Positions 26,455-36,882 of a DNA stretch of 64,000 bases are shown piece after piece. The stretch covers positions 1-64,000 of the forward strand of contig CAMAQV010000012.1 of NCBI GenBank assembly GCA_945860595.1, written 5' to 3'. This stretch comes from Comamonas sp. lk (GTDB lineage: Bacteria > Pseudomonadota > Gammaproteobacteria > Burkholderiales > Burkholderiaceae_C). A program made the position numbers and the translations under genes. Every line of letters begins with the position of its first letter. Position 1 is the first letter of the stretch. The notes under the pieces are model-generated. The model saw nothing but the letters and a program-made list of their open reading frames with translations. It was not told the DNA's origin and ran no database searches.

Positions 26455-26757
26455 CTACCCCTCCTCGGCTGGTAATGCCGATTTCATATGGCGCTCCTCA
26501 GCCAGAATCTCCAGCATCTTGTTGCGCGCACCGCTGATAGTGAAGCCTTGTTCATATAAAAGGCCGCGGATACGCCGGATCATCAGCACTTCGTGGTGCT
26601 GGTAATAGCGGCGGTTACCGCGCCGTTTCATGGGGCGCAGCTGGGTGAACTCCTGCTCCCAGTAGCGCAAAACATGGGGCTTGACGCTGCATAACTCCCC
26701 CACTTCACCGATGGTGAAATAGCGCTTGGCCGGGATGGGGGGCAGACTGTTTTCCAT
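26455..26757 (-). CDS. MerR-family transcriptional regulator, apparently truncated by an amber codon
   Basis: 100 residues from ATG 26757. The MerR winged helix-turn-helix is complete: YFTIGEVGELCSVKPHVLRYWEQEF, then MKRRGNRRYYQHHEVLMIRRI and the start of the dimerisation helix. The frame ends at TAG 26455-26457 in PAEEG, yet continues in phase with plausible protein for 42 codons. The DNA-binding part is intact, so the short form may still function. It is 85 nt after ihfA and before tRNA-Pro, the usual location of this uncharacterised regulator. Confidence 0.85.
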   Translation of the reverse strand: MENSLPPIPAKRYFTIGEVGELCSVKPHVLRYWEQEFTQLRPMKRRGNRRYYQHHEVLMIRRIRGLLYEQGFTISGARNKMLEILAEERHMKSALPAEEG

Positions 26758-26842
26758 GGAAATCAATGTCTTTTTCGGTAGTGCTCAGAAATTACTGGAA
26801 CGGGAGCGAGAGATTACCCGAACTCGGGGCCGCGTGAAAGAC

Positions 26843-27190
26843 TTATTTTTCGACGCCGGGCGACACGGGTCGCAGCACCTCGTCCTGAATTTGGTCTTTG
26901 AGCTTGTGGCTGGCGTGAAAGGTCACGACCCGCCGGGCAGCGATGGCAATCGCCTCACCTGTGCGCGGATTGCGGCCAGGACGCGGCTTCTTGGTGCGGA
27001 TCTGGAAATTTCCAAAGCCAGTGATCTTGACGTCCGTTCCCGCAATCAGTTGCTGGACCATCAGCTCAAAAAACGCGTCGACCATGTCCTTAGCCTCGCG
27101 CTTGTTCAAGCCGATGTTCTCATAGAGGAGCTCAGCCAGATGCGCCTTGGTAAGGGCCGGGGTTTCGAGGCTATTGACAGATATTTCCAT
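26843..27190 (-). CDS. ihfA: Integration host factor alpha subunit
   Basis: DNA-bending nucleoid protein acting as a heterodimer with IhfB; also assists sigma-54 promoters such as that of glnA. The HU/IHF fold is clear: LTKAHLAELLYENIGLNKREAKDMV, then the DNA-binding arm GRNPRTGEAIAIAARRVVTF. 115 residues from the ATG at 27190; the open frame upstream to 27274 overlaps the pheT end and is not family-like. It is 38 nt after pheT, as in many proteobacteria. Confidence 0.96.
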   Translation of the reverse strand: MEISVNSLETPALTKAHLAELLYENIGLNKREAKDMVDAFFELMVQQLIAGTDVKITGFGNFQIRTKKPRPGRNPRTGEAIAIAARRVVTFHASHKLKDQIQDEVLRPVSPGVEK

Positions 27191-27228
27191 GGCGGGCGAT
27201 CGGGGGGTGCGGGTGGCGACTGTAGCGC

Positions 27229-29661
27229 TCAGATGCGGGGACGCGCACCTAGGGTTTGCGCTAGGTGGGTCCAAATCGCCTGCATGGCGGTGTCAATCTC
27301 GGCATCCGTCAGGGTTGCCAGCGGCGAGGCCAGGGTCAGGCGAAGCGCCAGGCTGCGTGATTTTTCATCCGGCTGCGGATCTTTCGGACGGTAGACGTCG
27401 AACAACTGGACTTTGTGTAAAAGGCCACCGTGCGCAGCGGCGTGAATGGCGGCCACCAGCGCGGCGTGGGTGCAGGTTTCGGGCAGCAACAAGGCAATGT
27501 CGCGCTGGACCGCTGGAAATTTGGCTATGGGCTCAAAGGCCGGCAGGGGGCGGCGCAGCAATGCGGCCAAATCCAACTCGAACAAGATTGGGGCCGCGGT
27601 CAACCCATAGCTCTGCCGCCATTGCGGATGGAGCTCGCCGACCACACCCACATGGGTGCCGTTCAGCAGAATCGAAGCGCTGCGTCCCGGATGCAAAGCC
27701 GGGTGGTGAGCACCCGCGCTGGCGGGCACACATTCCAATGGCTGCGGAGCGAACAACGCTTCAACATCGCCCTTGACATCAAAAAAATCAAGCGCTGCAT
27801 CGGTGCGCCCCCATTGCAAGGCGTCGGCGCTGCCCATCGCCAGACCGCCCACCCGCATAGGCTGATCGAACTGGGCCACCGTGGTATTGCTGTCCAACAC
27901 CGTCGCATCGCGCAAAAACACCCGCCCCAACTCAAACACCCGCACCCGCGCGACTTTGCGGGCCTGATTGAACTGCGCCACCTGGATGAGAGAGCCCATC
28001 AGCGAGGAGCGCATCACCCCCATCTGGCTGGCAATCGGGTTGAGCAGCTTGATGGGATGCGGGTTGCCAGCCAACTCATGTTCCCAGCGCGCGTCTACAA
28101 AGCTGAAATTGATGGTTTCCTGGTAACCCAGTCCGGCCAGCGCCCGGCGCAGCGCAAAAGGGCTGCGCTGGGCTTCGGGGCGCAGCTTGGCAGTAACGGG
28201 TGCTTGCGGCGGCGTGTGCGGAAGCTGATCAAAACCAATGATGCGGGCGACCTCCTCGATCAGGTCTTCTTCGATTTGCAGATCAAAGCGGTACGACGGC
28301 GGCTGCACGGTGATAAGCCCATCCGCCTCGGTGAGATCCAGACCCAGCCGAGAAAGTGCCTGTACGCACTGCACTTGCGTCAGTGGCATTCCAATGACCT
28401 TGGCGGCACGCGCCACCCGCAGGGTGACCGCGCGGGCTTGCGGCATGGCGGGTTGCTGGTCATCCACGGGACCGAAACGGGTCGCGGGGGTTCCGCAAAT
28501 CTCGGCAATCAACTGGCTGATGCGTTCGATGTGCGCCACCGTCAAGGCCGGGTCAACACCACGCTCAAAACGATGGCCTGCATCGGTCGAAAAATTGAAA
28601 CGGCGGGAACGCCCGGCAACCGCTGCGGGCCACCAGAAAGCCGCCTCCACGTAGATATGGCGGGTGGTATCGCCGACCGCTGTGGCCTCACCGCCCATGA
28701 TGCCAGCCAAGGATTCCACCTGGTGTTCGTCGGCGATGACTCCGACCTGCGCGTCGAGCGTGACCGTGTTGCCGTTGAGCAGCGTGAGTTGCTCACCCGG
28801 ATGCGCCCAGCGCACGTGCAGGCCCCCATGGATTTTTTCCAGGTCAAAGATGTGGGTAGGGCGGCCCAGTTCGAACATCACGTAGTTGGAAATATCCACT
28901 AGCGCGCTGACGCTGCGCTGCCCGCAGCGTGCCAGCCGGTCGACCATCCAAGCAGGCGTTGGCGCTTGGGGATTGACATGGCGCACGACGCGGCCGGAAA
29001 AGCGGCCACACAAATCAGGGGCAGCAATATGGACCGGCAAGACCTCCGAGAGGTCGGCTGGCACAGCGGTAATCGCGGGTAGTTTCAAAGGTGCGCCGGT
29101 GAGCGCGGCCACTTCGCGCGCTACGCCCAACACACTCAGGCAATGCGCCAGATTGGGGGTGAGCTTGAGCGTGAACAAGGTGTCGTCGAGCTGCAAGTGC
29201 TGCCGGATGTTGTGGCCAATGGGCGCGTCCGGTGCCAGCTCGAGAAGACCAGCGCTGGCGTCGCTGACGCGCAGCTCGCTGGCCGAACACAACATGCCCT
29301 GGCTCTCCACACCGCGCAACTGGCCTAATTTGATCAAAAAGGGCTTACCGTCTGCGCCCGGCGGTAACTCGGCTCCGACCGTCGCACATGGCACACGGAT
29401 ACCGGCACGCGCATTGGACGCGCCACACACAATATTGAGCAGCACCGGGGCGCCCACATCCACCTGGCATACGCGCAAGCGATCCGCGTTGGGGTGTTGC
29501 GCAATCGACTTGATTTCGCCCACCACCACGCCGCTGAAAGGCGGCGCAACGGGTTGGAGTTCTTCGACCTCCAGTCCGGCCATGGTCAGCGTATCGGCCA
29601 GTTGTTGGGTGCTCAGCGCAGGATCGCAAAAGGTGCGCAGCCAAGATTCAGGAAATTGCAT
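27229..29661 (-). CDS. pheT: Phenylalanyl-tRNA synthetase beta subunit
   Basis: 810-residue subunit of the alpha2-beta2 enzyme. Starts MQFPESWLRTF; tRNA-binding OB (EMAP-like) domain about 40-150 (VVVGEIKSIAQHPNADRLRVCQVDVG), B3/B4 editing region, B5 domain, and C-terminal FDX-ACB (anticodon) domain around 715-810. 23 nt after pheS. Confidence 0.97.
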   Translation of the reverse strand: MQFPESWLRTFCDPALSTQQLADTLTMAGLEVEELQPVAPPFSGVVVGEIKSIAQHPNADRLRVCQVDVGAPVLLNIVCGASNARAGIRVPCATVGAELPPGADGKPFLIKLGQLRGVESQGMLCSASELRVSDASAGLLELAPDAPIGHNIRQHLQLDDTLFTLKLTPNLAHCLSVLGVAREVAALTGAPLKLPAITAVPADLSEVLPVHIAAPDLCGRFSGRVVRHVNPQAPTPAWMVDRLARCGQRSVSALVDISNYVMFELGRPTHIFDLEKIHGGLHVRWAHPGEQLTLLNGNTVTLDAQVGVIADEHQVESLAGIMGGEATAVGDTTRHIYVEAAFWWPAAVAGRSRRFNFSTDAGHRFERGVDPALTVAHIERISQLIAEICGTPATRFGPVDDQQPAMPQARAVTLRVARAAKVIGMPLTQVQCVQALSRLGLDLTEADGLITVQPPSYRFDLQIEEDLIEEVARIIGFDQLPHTPPQAPVTAKLRPEAQRSPFALRRALAGLGYQETINFSFVDARWEHELAGNPHPIKLLNPIASQMGVMRSSLMGSLIQVAQFNQARKVARVRVFELGRVFLRDATVLDSNTTVAQFDQPMRVGGLAMGSADALQWGRTDAALDFFDVKGDVEALFAPQPLECVPASAGAHHPALHPGRSASILLNGTHVGVVGELHPQWRQSYGLTAAPILFELDLAALLRRPLPAFEPIAKFPAVQRDIALLLPETCTHAALVAAIHAAAHGGLLHKVQLFDVYRPKDPQPDEKSRSLALRLTLASPLATLTDAEIDTAMQAIWTHLAQTLGARPRI

Positions 29662-29684
29662 GGTCGAAATCTAAGAACACGGCC

Positions 29685-30758
29685 TCAGGCCTGAAACTGG
29701 GATAAAAAGCGGATATCGCCATCGAAAAACAAACGCAAATCGTTCACGCCGTAGCGCAGCATAGTCAGACGGTCCGGGCCCATGCCGAACGCAAAGCCAA
29801 TATATTTTTCGGGCTCCAGCCCCATGTTGCGAATCACGTTAGGGTGGACCTGACCCGAACCCGCTACTTCCAGCCAACGCCCGGCCAGCGGGCCGGTCTG
29901 GAATTGGATGTCGATCTCGGCGCTGGGCTCGGTAAATGGGAAAAAGCTGGGCCGAAAGCGCAGTACCAGGTCCTCGCTTTCAAAGAACGTGCGGCAGAAA
30001 TTGGTGAATACGTATTTCAGGTCTTTGAAACTGACGTTCTCACCTACCCACAAGCCTTCGCACTGGTGGAACATGGGGGAATGGGTGGCGTCACTGTCGA
30101 CACGGTAAGTGCGGCCTGGTGCAATCACGCGGATCTCAGGCATATCACCGCTGAACAGCGAACCGGTTGCCGCTGCGGCTTGGGCCTTGTATTTCTTGAC
30201 ATGCTGCACCGCATAGCGGATTTGCATGGGACTGGTGTGGGTGCGTAGCAGATTTGGCGCTTCAGCACTGCCACCTTCAACATAAAAGGTGTCATGCATG
30301 GACCGCGCAGGATGGTCTTGCGGGGTATTGAGCGCGGTGAAGTTAAACCAGTCGGATTCGATCTCGGGGCCGTCTGCTACATCAAAACCCATGGAACCAA
30401 AGATGGCTTCGATGCGTTCCAGCGTCAACGATACGGGATGCAGCCCCCCCTGTCCGCGTTGACGTCCGGGCAAAGTGACGTCCAGAGCCTCCGATTGCAA
30501 TTGCGCATCCAGTTCGGCGCGAGCCAGAGCGGCGCGGCGGTCTGACAAAGCCGCTTCAATAGCCTGCTTCGCGACATTGATCGCTGCACCGCGCGATTTT
30601 TTTTCTTCCACACTGAGTGCTGCCAAGCCCTTCATCAACTCGGTCATACGACCGGTTTTGCCCAGAAAAGCGGCTTTAGCATTTTCCAGATCAGCAGGCC
30701 CTGGCGCACGGGAAAAAGCCGCCTGCGCGTCCTGCACGATGGTCTCTAAGTCATTCAT
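29685..30758 (-). CDS. pheS: Phenylalanyl-tRNA synthetase alpha subunit
   Basis: Catalytic subunit with N-terminal coiled-coil, class II motif 2 ([15 protein letters not shown]) and motif 3 ([14 protein letters not shown]). 357 residues from ATG 30758; a TTG four codons earlier is less likely. A hairpin occupies the 111-nt gap after rplT. Confidence 0.97.
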   Translation of the reverse strand: MNDLETIVQDAQAAFSRAPGPADLENAKAAFLGKTGRMTELMKGLAALSVEEKKSRGAAINVAKQAIEAALSDRRAALARAELDAQLQSEALDVTLPGRQRGQGGLHPVSLTLERIEAIFGSMGFDVADGPEIESDWFNFTALNTPQDHPARSMHDTFYVEGGSAEAPNLLRTHTSPMQIRYAVQHVKKYKAQAAAATGSLFSGDMPEIRVIAPGRTYRVDSDATHSPMFHQCEGLWVGENVSFKDLKYVFTNFCRTFFESEDLVLRFRPSFFPFTEPSAEIDIQFQTGPLAGRWLEVAGSGQVHPNVIRNMGLEPEKYIGFAFGMGPDRLTMLRYGVNDLRLFFDGDIRFLSQFQA

Positions 30759-30788
30759 AGGGTGCGGCAAAAGAGAAGTAGGAATGCA

Positions 30789-30820
30789 AAGGGCTAGCGC
30801 TCTTTCAAGCCCTAGCCCTT
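30789..30820 (-). promoter_or_regulatory. Hairpin in the pheST leader
   Basis: AAGGGCTAG and CTAGCCCTT pair perfectly over 9 bp with a 14-nt loop, between rplT and pheS. There is no T tract, so it is not a classical terminator. E. coli pheST is controlled by attenuation; a Phe-rich leader peptide is not visible here. Role open (read-through control or mRNA processing). Confidence 0.45.
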
Positions 30821-30869
30821 ATCTGGCAAAGACAACACGGCTACACAGCGTTGTCAGCGCCGCAAGTCA

Positions 30870-31229
30870 TCATGCCACCAAGGCAGCCTTGACCTGGTTG
30901 ACGATGCCCGCAAAAGCAGCCATGTCATGCACGGCGATGTCGCTGAGAACTTTACGGTCGATTTCGATATTCGACTTCTTCAAGCCATTGGCAAATTGGC
31001 TGTAGGTCATGCCGCATTGACGGGCAGCCGCGTTGATACGGGCAATCCACAACTGGCGGAAGACGCGCTTTTTGGTTCGGCGATCGCGGTAGGCATATTG
31101 CCCAGCCTTCATCACCGCCTCTTTGGCGATCCGGAAAACATTACCGCGGCGACCGCGAAAACCTTTGGCAAGGGCGAGAACTTTTTTGTGGCGGGCGCGA
31201 GCCGTTACACCACGTTTGACGCGAGGCAT
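30870..31229 (-). CDS. rplT: 50S ribosomal protein L20
   Basis: 119 residues, [30 protein letters not shown], the RNA-binding N-terminal helix, and the globular C-terminus. In E. coli L20 represses its own operon. Lies 25 nt after rpmI. Confidence 0.99.
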   Translation of the reverse strand: MPRVKRGVTARARHKKVLALAKGFRGRRGNVFRIAKEAVMKAGQYAYRDRRTKKRVFRQLWIARINAAARQCGMTYSQFANGLKKSNIEIDRKVLSDIAVHDMAAFAGIVNQVKAALVA

Positions 31230-31254
31230 TGTGTTACTCCTTGTTCGTCGTTAA

Positions 31255-31458
31255 TCAAAGACCACGGCCGGGCAGCATCTGCGCCATACGACCCATATCG
31301 GTCGCGTGCACACCTGTTGGCCCGCGCAAATGGCGCTTGTTTTTGGTGGTCTTCTTGGTCAGAATGTGACGTTTGAAGGCTTGGCCGCGCTTGACGGTTC
31401 CACCGGGACGGACGCGGAAGCGTTTTTTCGCCGCGCTTTTGGTCTTCATTTTGGGCAT
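31255..31458 (-). CDS. rpmI: 50S ribosomal protein L35
   Basis: 67 residues, [20 protein letters not shown]. The frame also has an ATG at 31464, but AAGGAG is then only one base away; ATG 31458 gives the ideal 7-nt spacing and the family N-terminus. Confidence 0.97.
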   Translation of the reverse strand: MPKMKTKSAAKKRFRVRPGGTVKRGQAFKRHILTKKTTKNKRHLRGPTGVHATDMGRMAQMLPGRGL

Positions 31459-31494
31459 TTTCATGCTCCTTCTTACATTGTGCTCGTGAGGCGT

Positions 31495-31579
31495 CCGGGA
31501 AACGTTCCCGGCCTTGTTGGCCCCGAGCCACTTTTAAGGCCTGCCATAGCAAACCCTTCTTTTCCCCCGCTTGCGCGGG
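31495..31579 (-). promoter_or_regulatory. Structured infC-rpmI leader (possible L20-responsive region)
   Basis: Two hairpins sit in the 138-nt gap: CCGGGAA-ACG-TTCCCGG at 31495-31511 and CCCGC-TTGC-GCGGG at 31566-31579. In E. coli, L20 binds structured RNA upstream of rpmI to repress rpmI-rplT. By analogy this region may do the same, but no pseudoknot was modelled. Confidence 0.4.
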
Positions 31580-31596
31580 ACGAAACCCTTCAATTC

Positions 31597-32187
31597 TTAA
31601 CCCGCCGCTACTTCGGCAGGTACTTTTGCCACAGCGCCAGGTTTTCTTTTTCCCGGTGCCAGCATCATCACCATTTGGCGACCTTCCAACTTCGGAAATT
31701 GCTCCACCACAATCAAATCCGCCAAGTCATCCCGCATGCGATTCAAAAGGGCCAAACCAATTTCCTGGTGGGTAATTTCCCGGCCCCTGAACCGAAGCGT
31801 GATCTTGCATTTGTCGCCGTCATCCAAGAAGCGCTTGATATTACGCAGCTTGATGTTGTAGTCGCCATCATCGGTTCCCGGGCGGAATTTAATTTCCTTG
31901 ACCTCGATGACCTTCTGCTTGGACTTGGCTTCAGCAGCTTTTTTCTGCTCTTGGTACTTCAGCTTTCCGTAATCAATCAGGCGACAGACCGGAGGATTCG
32001 CGGTAGCCGCGATTTCCACAAGATCCACATCCAATTCCCCGGCCATTCGCAGCGCTTCGGTGATGCTCACCACGCCTAAGGGCTCGTTTTCAATGCCCGT
32101 TAAACGGACTTCGGGGGCCATGATTTCCCGGTTTAACCGGTGCTTGCGTTCTTCGCGCTGACGGCGATCACGAAATTCTGTAGCGAT
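31597..32187 (-). CDS. infC: Translation initiation factor IF-3, starting at ATC
   Basis: Promotes fidelity of start-codon and initiator-tRNA selection. The family N-terminus [22 protein letters not shown] lies upstream of the first ATG (32121) and is in frame from an ATC codon at 32185-32187. GAAGGA lies 7 nt before that ATC, and an in-frame TGA stands two codons upstream, so no ATG, GTG or TTG can serve. Rare ATY starts in infC (ATT in E. coli) allow IF-3 to repress its own translation. 196 residues; two-domain IF-3 with the [12 protein letters not shown] linker. Confidence 0.93.
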   Translation of the reverse strand: MATEFRDRRQREERKHRLNREIMAPEVRLTGIENEPLGVVSITEALRMAGELDVDLVEIAATANPPVCRLIDYGKLKYQEQKKAAEAKSKQKVIEVKEIKFRPGTDDGDYNIKLRNIKRFLDDGDKCKITLRFRGREITHQEIGLALLNRMRDDLADLIVVEQFPKLEGRQMVMMLAPGKRKPGAVAKVPAEVAAG

Positions 32188-32249
32188 GGTTCAATCCTTC
32201 ACAAATTCAAAAAAATACGGCACCAGTCACGCCAGCAAAAGTCTTTGTA

Positions 32250-34163
32250 TCAGGACGAAGATTTTTGAGCAATGTCGCGATGGAGTTTTTGCATGAAAGC
32301 CTCTACCGACATTGCACCGAGGTCTTGACCCCCTCGGGCGCGCACTGCAACCGCTCCTGCTGCCATCTCTTTGTCACCAACGACCAGCAGGTAGGGCAGC
32401 TTTTGCATCGAATGCTCACGGATTTTATACGTGATTTTCTCGTTGCGAAGGTCTAACTCGGCCCTAAGGCCTTGATTCTGCAACGATTTGGCCACAGAAC
32501 GGGCATATTCGGCCTGCGCATCAGTGATATTGAGCACAACCACCTGCACAGGAGCGAGCCATGCCGGCAGCGCGCCTGCGCTTTCCTCGATCAGGATTCC
32601 AATAAAGCGTTCCAAGCTTCCGACGATGGCGCGGTGCAACATCACGGGGCGGTGGCGGGCACCGTCTTCGCCGACATATTCGGCATCCAGGCGCTCCGGC
32701 ATGGAGAAATCAACCTGCATGGTTCCACATTGCCATTGGCGACCGATGGCATCTTTTAGCGTGTATTCAATCTTCGGGCCATAAAAAGCGCCATCCCCTG
32801 GCGAGATCTCATAGCTGCATCCGGAGGCATTGAGGCTCTCAATAAGCGCCGCTTCCGCCTTGTCCCAGATGGCGTCGCTGCCAATTCGCTCCTTGGGACG
32901 GGTGGCGACCTTGTAAATGATGTTGTGAAAACCGAAATCGGCGTACACCTTTTGCAGCAAGGCGGTGTAGTCCACACACTCCTGAAGAATCTGGTCTTCC
33001 GTGCAAAAAATGTGACCATCGTCCTGGGTGAAGCCGCGCACCCGCATGATGCCGTGCAGACCGCCCGAGGGTTCGTTGCGGTGGCAGTTGCCAAACTCGC
33101 CATAACGTAAGGGCAGGTCTCGGTAGCTTTTGATGCCCTGCTTGTAAATCAGAATGTGGCCAGGGCAGTTCATCGGCTTCAAGGCGTATTCGCGCTTTTC
33201 CGACTCGGTAACGAACATGTTTTCGCGGTATTTGTCCCAGTGGCCGGTTTTTTCCCACAGGCTTTTATCAATAATCTGTGGGCCCTTGACCTCCAGATAG
33301 CCGTTCTCCTGGTAGACCCGCCGCATGTACTGTTCCACGCCCTGCCACAGAGTCCATCCCTTGGGGTGCCAGAACACCAGACCCGGGGCGTGCTCATCAA
33401 TATGGAACAAATCAAGTTCACGGCCCAGTTTGCGGTGGTCGCGCTTTTCAGCCTCTTCCAGCATGGTGAGGTGCTGCTGCAGATCTTCTTTGCTCGCCCA
33501 TGCGGTGCCATAAATGCGCTGCAGCATCTCGTTGCGATGGTCGCCGCGCCAGTATGCGCCGGCCACTTTCATGAGCTTGAAGTGCTTGAGTTTGCCGGTG
33601 CTCGGAACGTGCGGTCCGCGGCACAGGTCTTCAAAATCACCTTCGCGGTACAGGCTGACGTCTTCGCCGGGAGGAATGCTGGCAATGATTTCCGCCTTGT
33701 AGTGCTCGCCCAGGCTCTTGAAATAGTCCACCGCATCGTCGCGCGGGAGCACCCTGCGCACCACGGCCTCATCCTTGGCCGCCAAATCCGCCATACGCTT
33801 CTCAATTGCCGCCAGATCCTCTGGGGTAAAGGGGCGGCTGTAGGAGAAGTCGTAGAAAAACCCGTTCTCGATGACCGGTCCGATAGTGACCTGGGCCTCG
33901 GGAAAAAGGTCTTTCACCGCATAGGCCAGCAAATGTGCGGTCGAATGGCGAATGACTTCTAGTCCATCGGCGTCCTTTGCCGTCACGATGGCAAGCGCAG
34001 CATTCGCGGCAATCTGGTAGCTCGTGTCGACCACGATTCCGTCAACCTTACCCGCGAGCGCAGCTTTCGCCAATCCCGCGCCGATGGACGCAGCCACCTC
34101 GGCCACGGTCACGGGGCCGGGAAATGCACGCTGGGAACCGTCGGGCAAAGTGATTTGAATCAT
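32250..34163 (-). CDS. thrS: Threonyl-tRNA synthetase
   Basis: 637 residues from ATG 34163 ([15 protein letters not shown]). N-terminal TGS domain, editing domain with [10 protein letters not shown] and the zinc-dependent catalytic core with [17 protein letters not shown] and a C-terminal anticodon domain. The TTG-led extension to 34217 is not family-like. Heads the thrS-infC-rpmI-rplT-pheST-ihfA-merR run; infC is 62 nt downstream. Confidence 0.97.
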   Translation of the reverse strand: MIQITLPDGSQRAFPGPVTVAEVAASIGAGLAKAALAGKVDGIVVDTSYQIAANAALAIVTAKDADGLEVIRHSTAHLLAYAVKDLFPEAQVTIGPVIENGFFYDFSYSRPFTPEDLAAIEKRMADLAAKDEAVVRRVLPRDDAVDYFKSLGEHYKAEIIASIPPGEDVSLYREGDFEDLCRGPHVPSTGKLKHFKLMKVAGAYWRGDHRNEMLQRIYGTAWASKEDLQQHLTMLEEAEKRDHRKLGRELDLFHIDEHAPGLVFWHPKGWTLWQGVEQYMRRVYQENGYLEVKGPQIIDKSLWEKTGHWDKYRENMFVTESEKREYALKPMNCPGHILIYKQGIKSYRDLPLRYGEFGNCHRNEPSGGLHGIMRVRGFTQDDGHIFCTEDQILQECVDYTALLQKVYADFGFHNIIYKVATRPKERIGSDAIWDKAEAALIESLNASGCSYEISPGDGAFYGPKIEYTLKDAIGRQWQCGTMQVDFSMPERLDAEYVGEDGARHRPVMLHRAIVGSLERFIGILIEESAGALPAWLAPVQVVVLNITDAQAEYARSVAKSLQNQGLRAELDLRNEKITYKIREHSMQKLPYLLVVGDKEMAAGAVAVRARGGQDLGAMSVEAFMQKLHRDIAQKSSS

Positions 34164-34364
34164 GCGGGATGTCACAAATAAGGGGGTTGGCAGGCCTATC
34201 CGCGTCGGCAAGATCAAGGCACTTGCAGCGCGGCAACACGGTGCCGGACGCCTGAAGAAAGACGCGGCATTCTAATCGGCGGCACATCGGAAGAGCGCGG
34301 GCGCGACCTCAACGCGCCGGTCTCGCGAACGCAAGCGCCTTGTTGAAACCGGGTACCGCGCGTC

Positions 34365-35447
34365 TCAGCCCCGCTGGGCCGCTGCCGCTTGGCGATTGCG
34401 CGCCAGCCACGCGTCCACCCGAGCCACCGTCGTATCGACCGAATCCGACTGCATGCCTCGTTGGGCCGCAACCAGCTTGATCAATACATCAATCCGTTCA
34501 ATTTGCTCTGCGCCTGCGACCAACGCGCGGGCAGCGGACGAAGGCTTCAGCAAGCCCATGGCCGCCGAAGCGTACTTATCGAAGACAACCATGTCATCGG
34601 GCGAGGCGCCCAGCAATTGGCATAAATCGGCCACCCATGCGTAGACCTCGCGGGATTGCTCCAAGTCGGAATGCACTGCCTGCTGAATCGGCTGCACCGT
34701 CTCATCCAGCACGCAACGGTAGTTGCCCGTCATCAGCATGCTCCACTTGGCTAAAGGCACAAAAAGTGACTCATGCAGTTTGAGCTTGACCGGAATATCC
34801 AGCGACTGGCCATCCACGACCCAACGCGCCGCAGTAATGTCGGCGTCAAACTGCGCCAACATGGTGTTGTGCTCGGGACTCGCGAATTGCGCCACCTTGA
34901 AGTTAGTAGGCAGACCCACCTGCAAGACATTGGGCGGCTCGTCCGCAGGCCTGAAAGCCTGCGGATCAGGGCTGCACAGTGTCATCAAGCCGGGTTCAAA
35001 GCCATCCCATACGGCAGGCTCCAAATACGCAGTGCGAAGACGCTGCGCATCCAGGCCCGGAATGCGCGCCAGGTACGGCAAGGGCGGCATGTTCATGATG
35101 GACATGCACGGCACCCGCGCTGCGGCAATGGCGCGCATCAACTCCCGCACGCCAAATGCGCTGTATTGCGGCTCCTGCATGGCCAGACAGACAAGGTCGT
35201 AGCGCTGTGGCACCACCTGCTCCGGAGCCAGGGCATCGAGCTTGCCTGGGGTAAGGCGGGAATCAATTTCAACCCATCCCTCGCGCCCCTTTACCTGTAC
35301 GCGCACCCGCGTGCCCTCACGCCGGATGAGTTCTGCCGTTTGGCTGCGACAGACCAAAGTCGCATCATGCCCGGCCATCAAAAGCTTAGTGGCCAGTAGC
35401 GACCCGTAGGACGCGCCCAAAATCAACACATGGTATTTTTTTGCCAT
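34365..35447 (-). CDS. Ketopantoate reductase-like NAD(P)-binding protein
   Basis: 360 residues. N-terminal Rossmann motif LILGASYGSLLATKLL and the ApbA/PanE-type layout (Rossmann domain about 1-180, helical C-terminal domain with KLHESLFVPLAKWSMLMTGNYRC). The usual GxGxxG reads GASYGS, so cofactor binding is non-canonical, and the protein is longer than PanE (about 300). It may act on a different 2-keto or 2-hydroxy acid. It stands alone between aceA and thrS on the same strand. Confidence 0.75.
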   Translation of the reverse strand: MAKKYHVLILGASYGSLLATKLLMAGHDATLVCRSQTAELIRREGTRVRVQVKGREGWVEIDSRLTPGKLDALAPEQVVPQRYDLVCLAMQEPQYSAFGVRELMRAIAAARVPCMSIMNMPPLPYLARIPGLDAQRLRTAYLEPAVWDGFEPGLMTLCSPDPQAFRPADEPPNVLQVGLPTNFKVAQFASPEHNTMLAQFDADITAARWVVDGQSLDIPVKLKLHESLFVPLAKWSMLMTGNYRCVLDETVQPIQQAVHSDLEQSREVYAWVADLCQLLGASPDDMVVFDKYASAAMGLLKPSSAARALVAGAEQIERIDVLIKLVAAQRGMQSDSVDTTVARVDAWLARNRQAAAAQRG

Positions 35448-35488
35448 AGGAATTGCCCGCTCTTTGGATGCAGGTACCGCTTCAAAAA

Positions 35489-36820
35489 TTAATGGAATTG
35501 CTCTTCTTCGGTTGAGCCGCTGAGTGCTTTCACACTGGAATGACCACCCTGAATAACCGTAGTCACATCATCAAAATAACCTGCACCAACCTCTTGCTGA
35601 TGCGAAACAAAAGTATAGCCTTTGTCCCTCGCTGCAAACTCAGGCTCTTGCACCATGTTGACGTAGTGTTTCATGCCTTCGCCATTGGCATATGCATGGG
35701 CAAACTGAAAGCTGTTGTACCAGTTGATATGAATGCCCGCCAAGGTGATGAACTGGTACTTGTAGCCCAACGCGGACAGGTCTTCCTGAAAGGTCGCAAT
35801 CTGGCTGTCATTGAGGTTTTTCTTCCAGTTGAAAGATGGCGAACAGTTATAGGACAGTAGCTTGCCCGGATGCACGGCATGAATGGCCTGCGCGAACTCC
35901 CGCGCGAAGCCGATGTCCGGCACGCCCGTCTCGCACCACACCAAATCCGCATGGGCCGCATAGGCGACGCCACGGCTGATCGACTGCTCCAGACCGTTGC
36001 GTACCCGGTAAAAGCCTTCGGCCGTACGCTCGCCGGTCAGAAAGCGTTTGTCGTTGGCATCATGGTCACTGGTGATCAGGTTGGCAGCCTCAGCGTCGGT
36101 GCGCGCCAGGATGATGGTCGGCACGCCCATCACATCGGCTGCAAACCGTGCCGCAACCAGTTTTTCTATAGCCTCCTGGGTTGGAACCAGGACCTTACCG
36201 CCCATATGACCGCATTTCTTGACTGCGGCGAGTTGATCCTCAAAATGGACGCCAGCAGATCCTGCGGCGATCATGTTTTTCATCAGCTCGAAGGCATTGA
36301 GCACGCCACCGAAACCCGCTTCCGCGTCGGCCACGATGGGCAGAAAGAAATCGATGTAATCTTTGGTTCCGGGCTCCACGCCGCGGGACCACTGGATCTC
36401 GTCAGCACGCGTAAAAGTGTTGTTAATCCGGCGCACCATCGCGGGTACTGAGTCGTACGCATACAACGACTGATCCGGATACATGGTCTCCGAGGTATTG
36501 CCGTCGGCTGCGACCTGCCAACCGGACAGATACACCGCCTCAAGACCGGCTTTGGCCTGCTGCATGGCCTGGCCGGCAGAAATGGCACCGTAGGAATTCA
36601 CATAGCCCTTCTTGGACTCCCCGTTGACCAAACGCCAGAGCTTTTCCGCGCCGCGGCGCGCCAGCGTGTGCTCAATGGGCACGCTGCCGCGCAGCCGCAC
36701 GACGTCTGCGGCGCTGTAGTTGCGGGTGATTCCCTTCCAGCGCGGGTTGGACGACCAGTCTTTTTCCAGCGCTGCAATCTGCTGTTCCCGGCTCAGTTGA
36801 TTATGAATAGCGTGTGGCAT
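35489..36820 (-). CDS. aceA: Isocitrate lyase
   Basis: Glyoxylate-shunt enzyme splitting isocitrate to succinate and glyoxylate. 443 residues; the catalytic loop [10 protein letters not shown] carries Cys203, and ADAEAGFGG and [10 protein letters not shown] are also present. ATG 36820 has GGAG six bases upstream; the ORF extension to 36913 crosses the promoter and is discarded. A cluster of GTCTTAT half-sites at 36889-36933 overlaps its probable promoter. Malate synthase is not in the window. Confidence 0.97.
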   Translation of the reverse strand: MPHAIHNQLSREQQIAALEKDWSSNPRWKGITRNYSAADVVRLRGSVPIEHTLARRGAEKLWRLVNGESKKGYVNSYGAISAGQAMQQAKAGLEAVYLSGWQVAADGNTSETMYPDQSLYAYDSVPAMVRRINNTFTRADEIQWSRGVEPGTKDYIDFFLPIVADAEAGFGGVLNAFELMKNMIAAGSAGVHFEDQLAAVKKCGHMGGKVLVPTQEAIEKLVAARFAADVMGVPTIILARTDAEAANLITSDHDANDKRFLTGERTAEGFYRVRNGLEQSISRGVAYAAHADLVWCETGVPDIGFAREFAQAIHAVHPGKLLSYNCSPSFNWKKNLNDSQIATFQEDLSALGYKYQFITLAGIHINWYNSFQFAHAYANGEGMKHYVNMVQEPEFAARDKGYTFVSHQQEVGAGYFDDVTTVIQGGHSSVKALSGSTEEEQFH

Positions 36821-36882
36821 GGTGTTCTCCAAGAAGTTGTAAAAGCGCTCAGCACTACGGGCAATTCGCAGCGCGTGGGAAC

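Noticed and set aside
27430-28902. 490-codon open frame opposite pheT
   Set aside because: Antisense to conserved pheT, His/Gln/Arg-rich composition typical of shadow frames.
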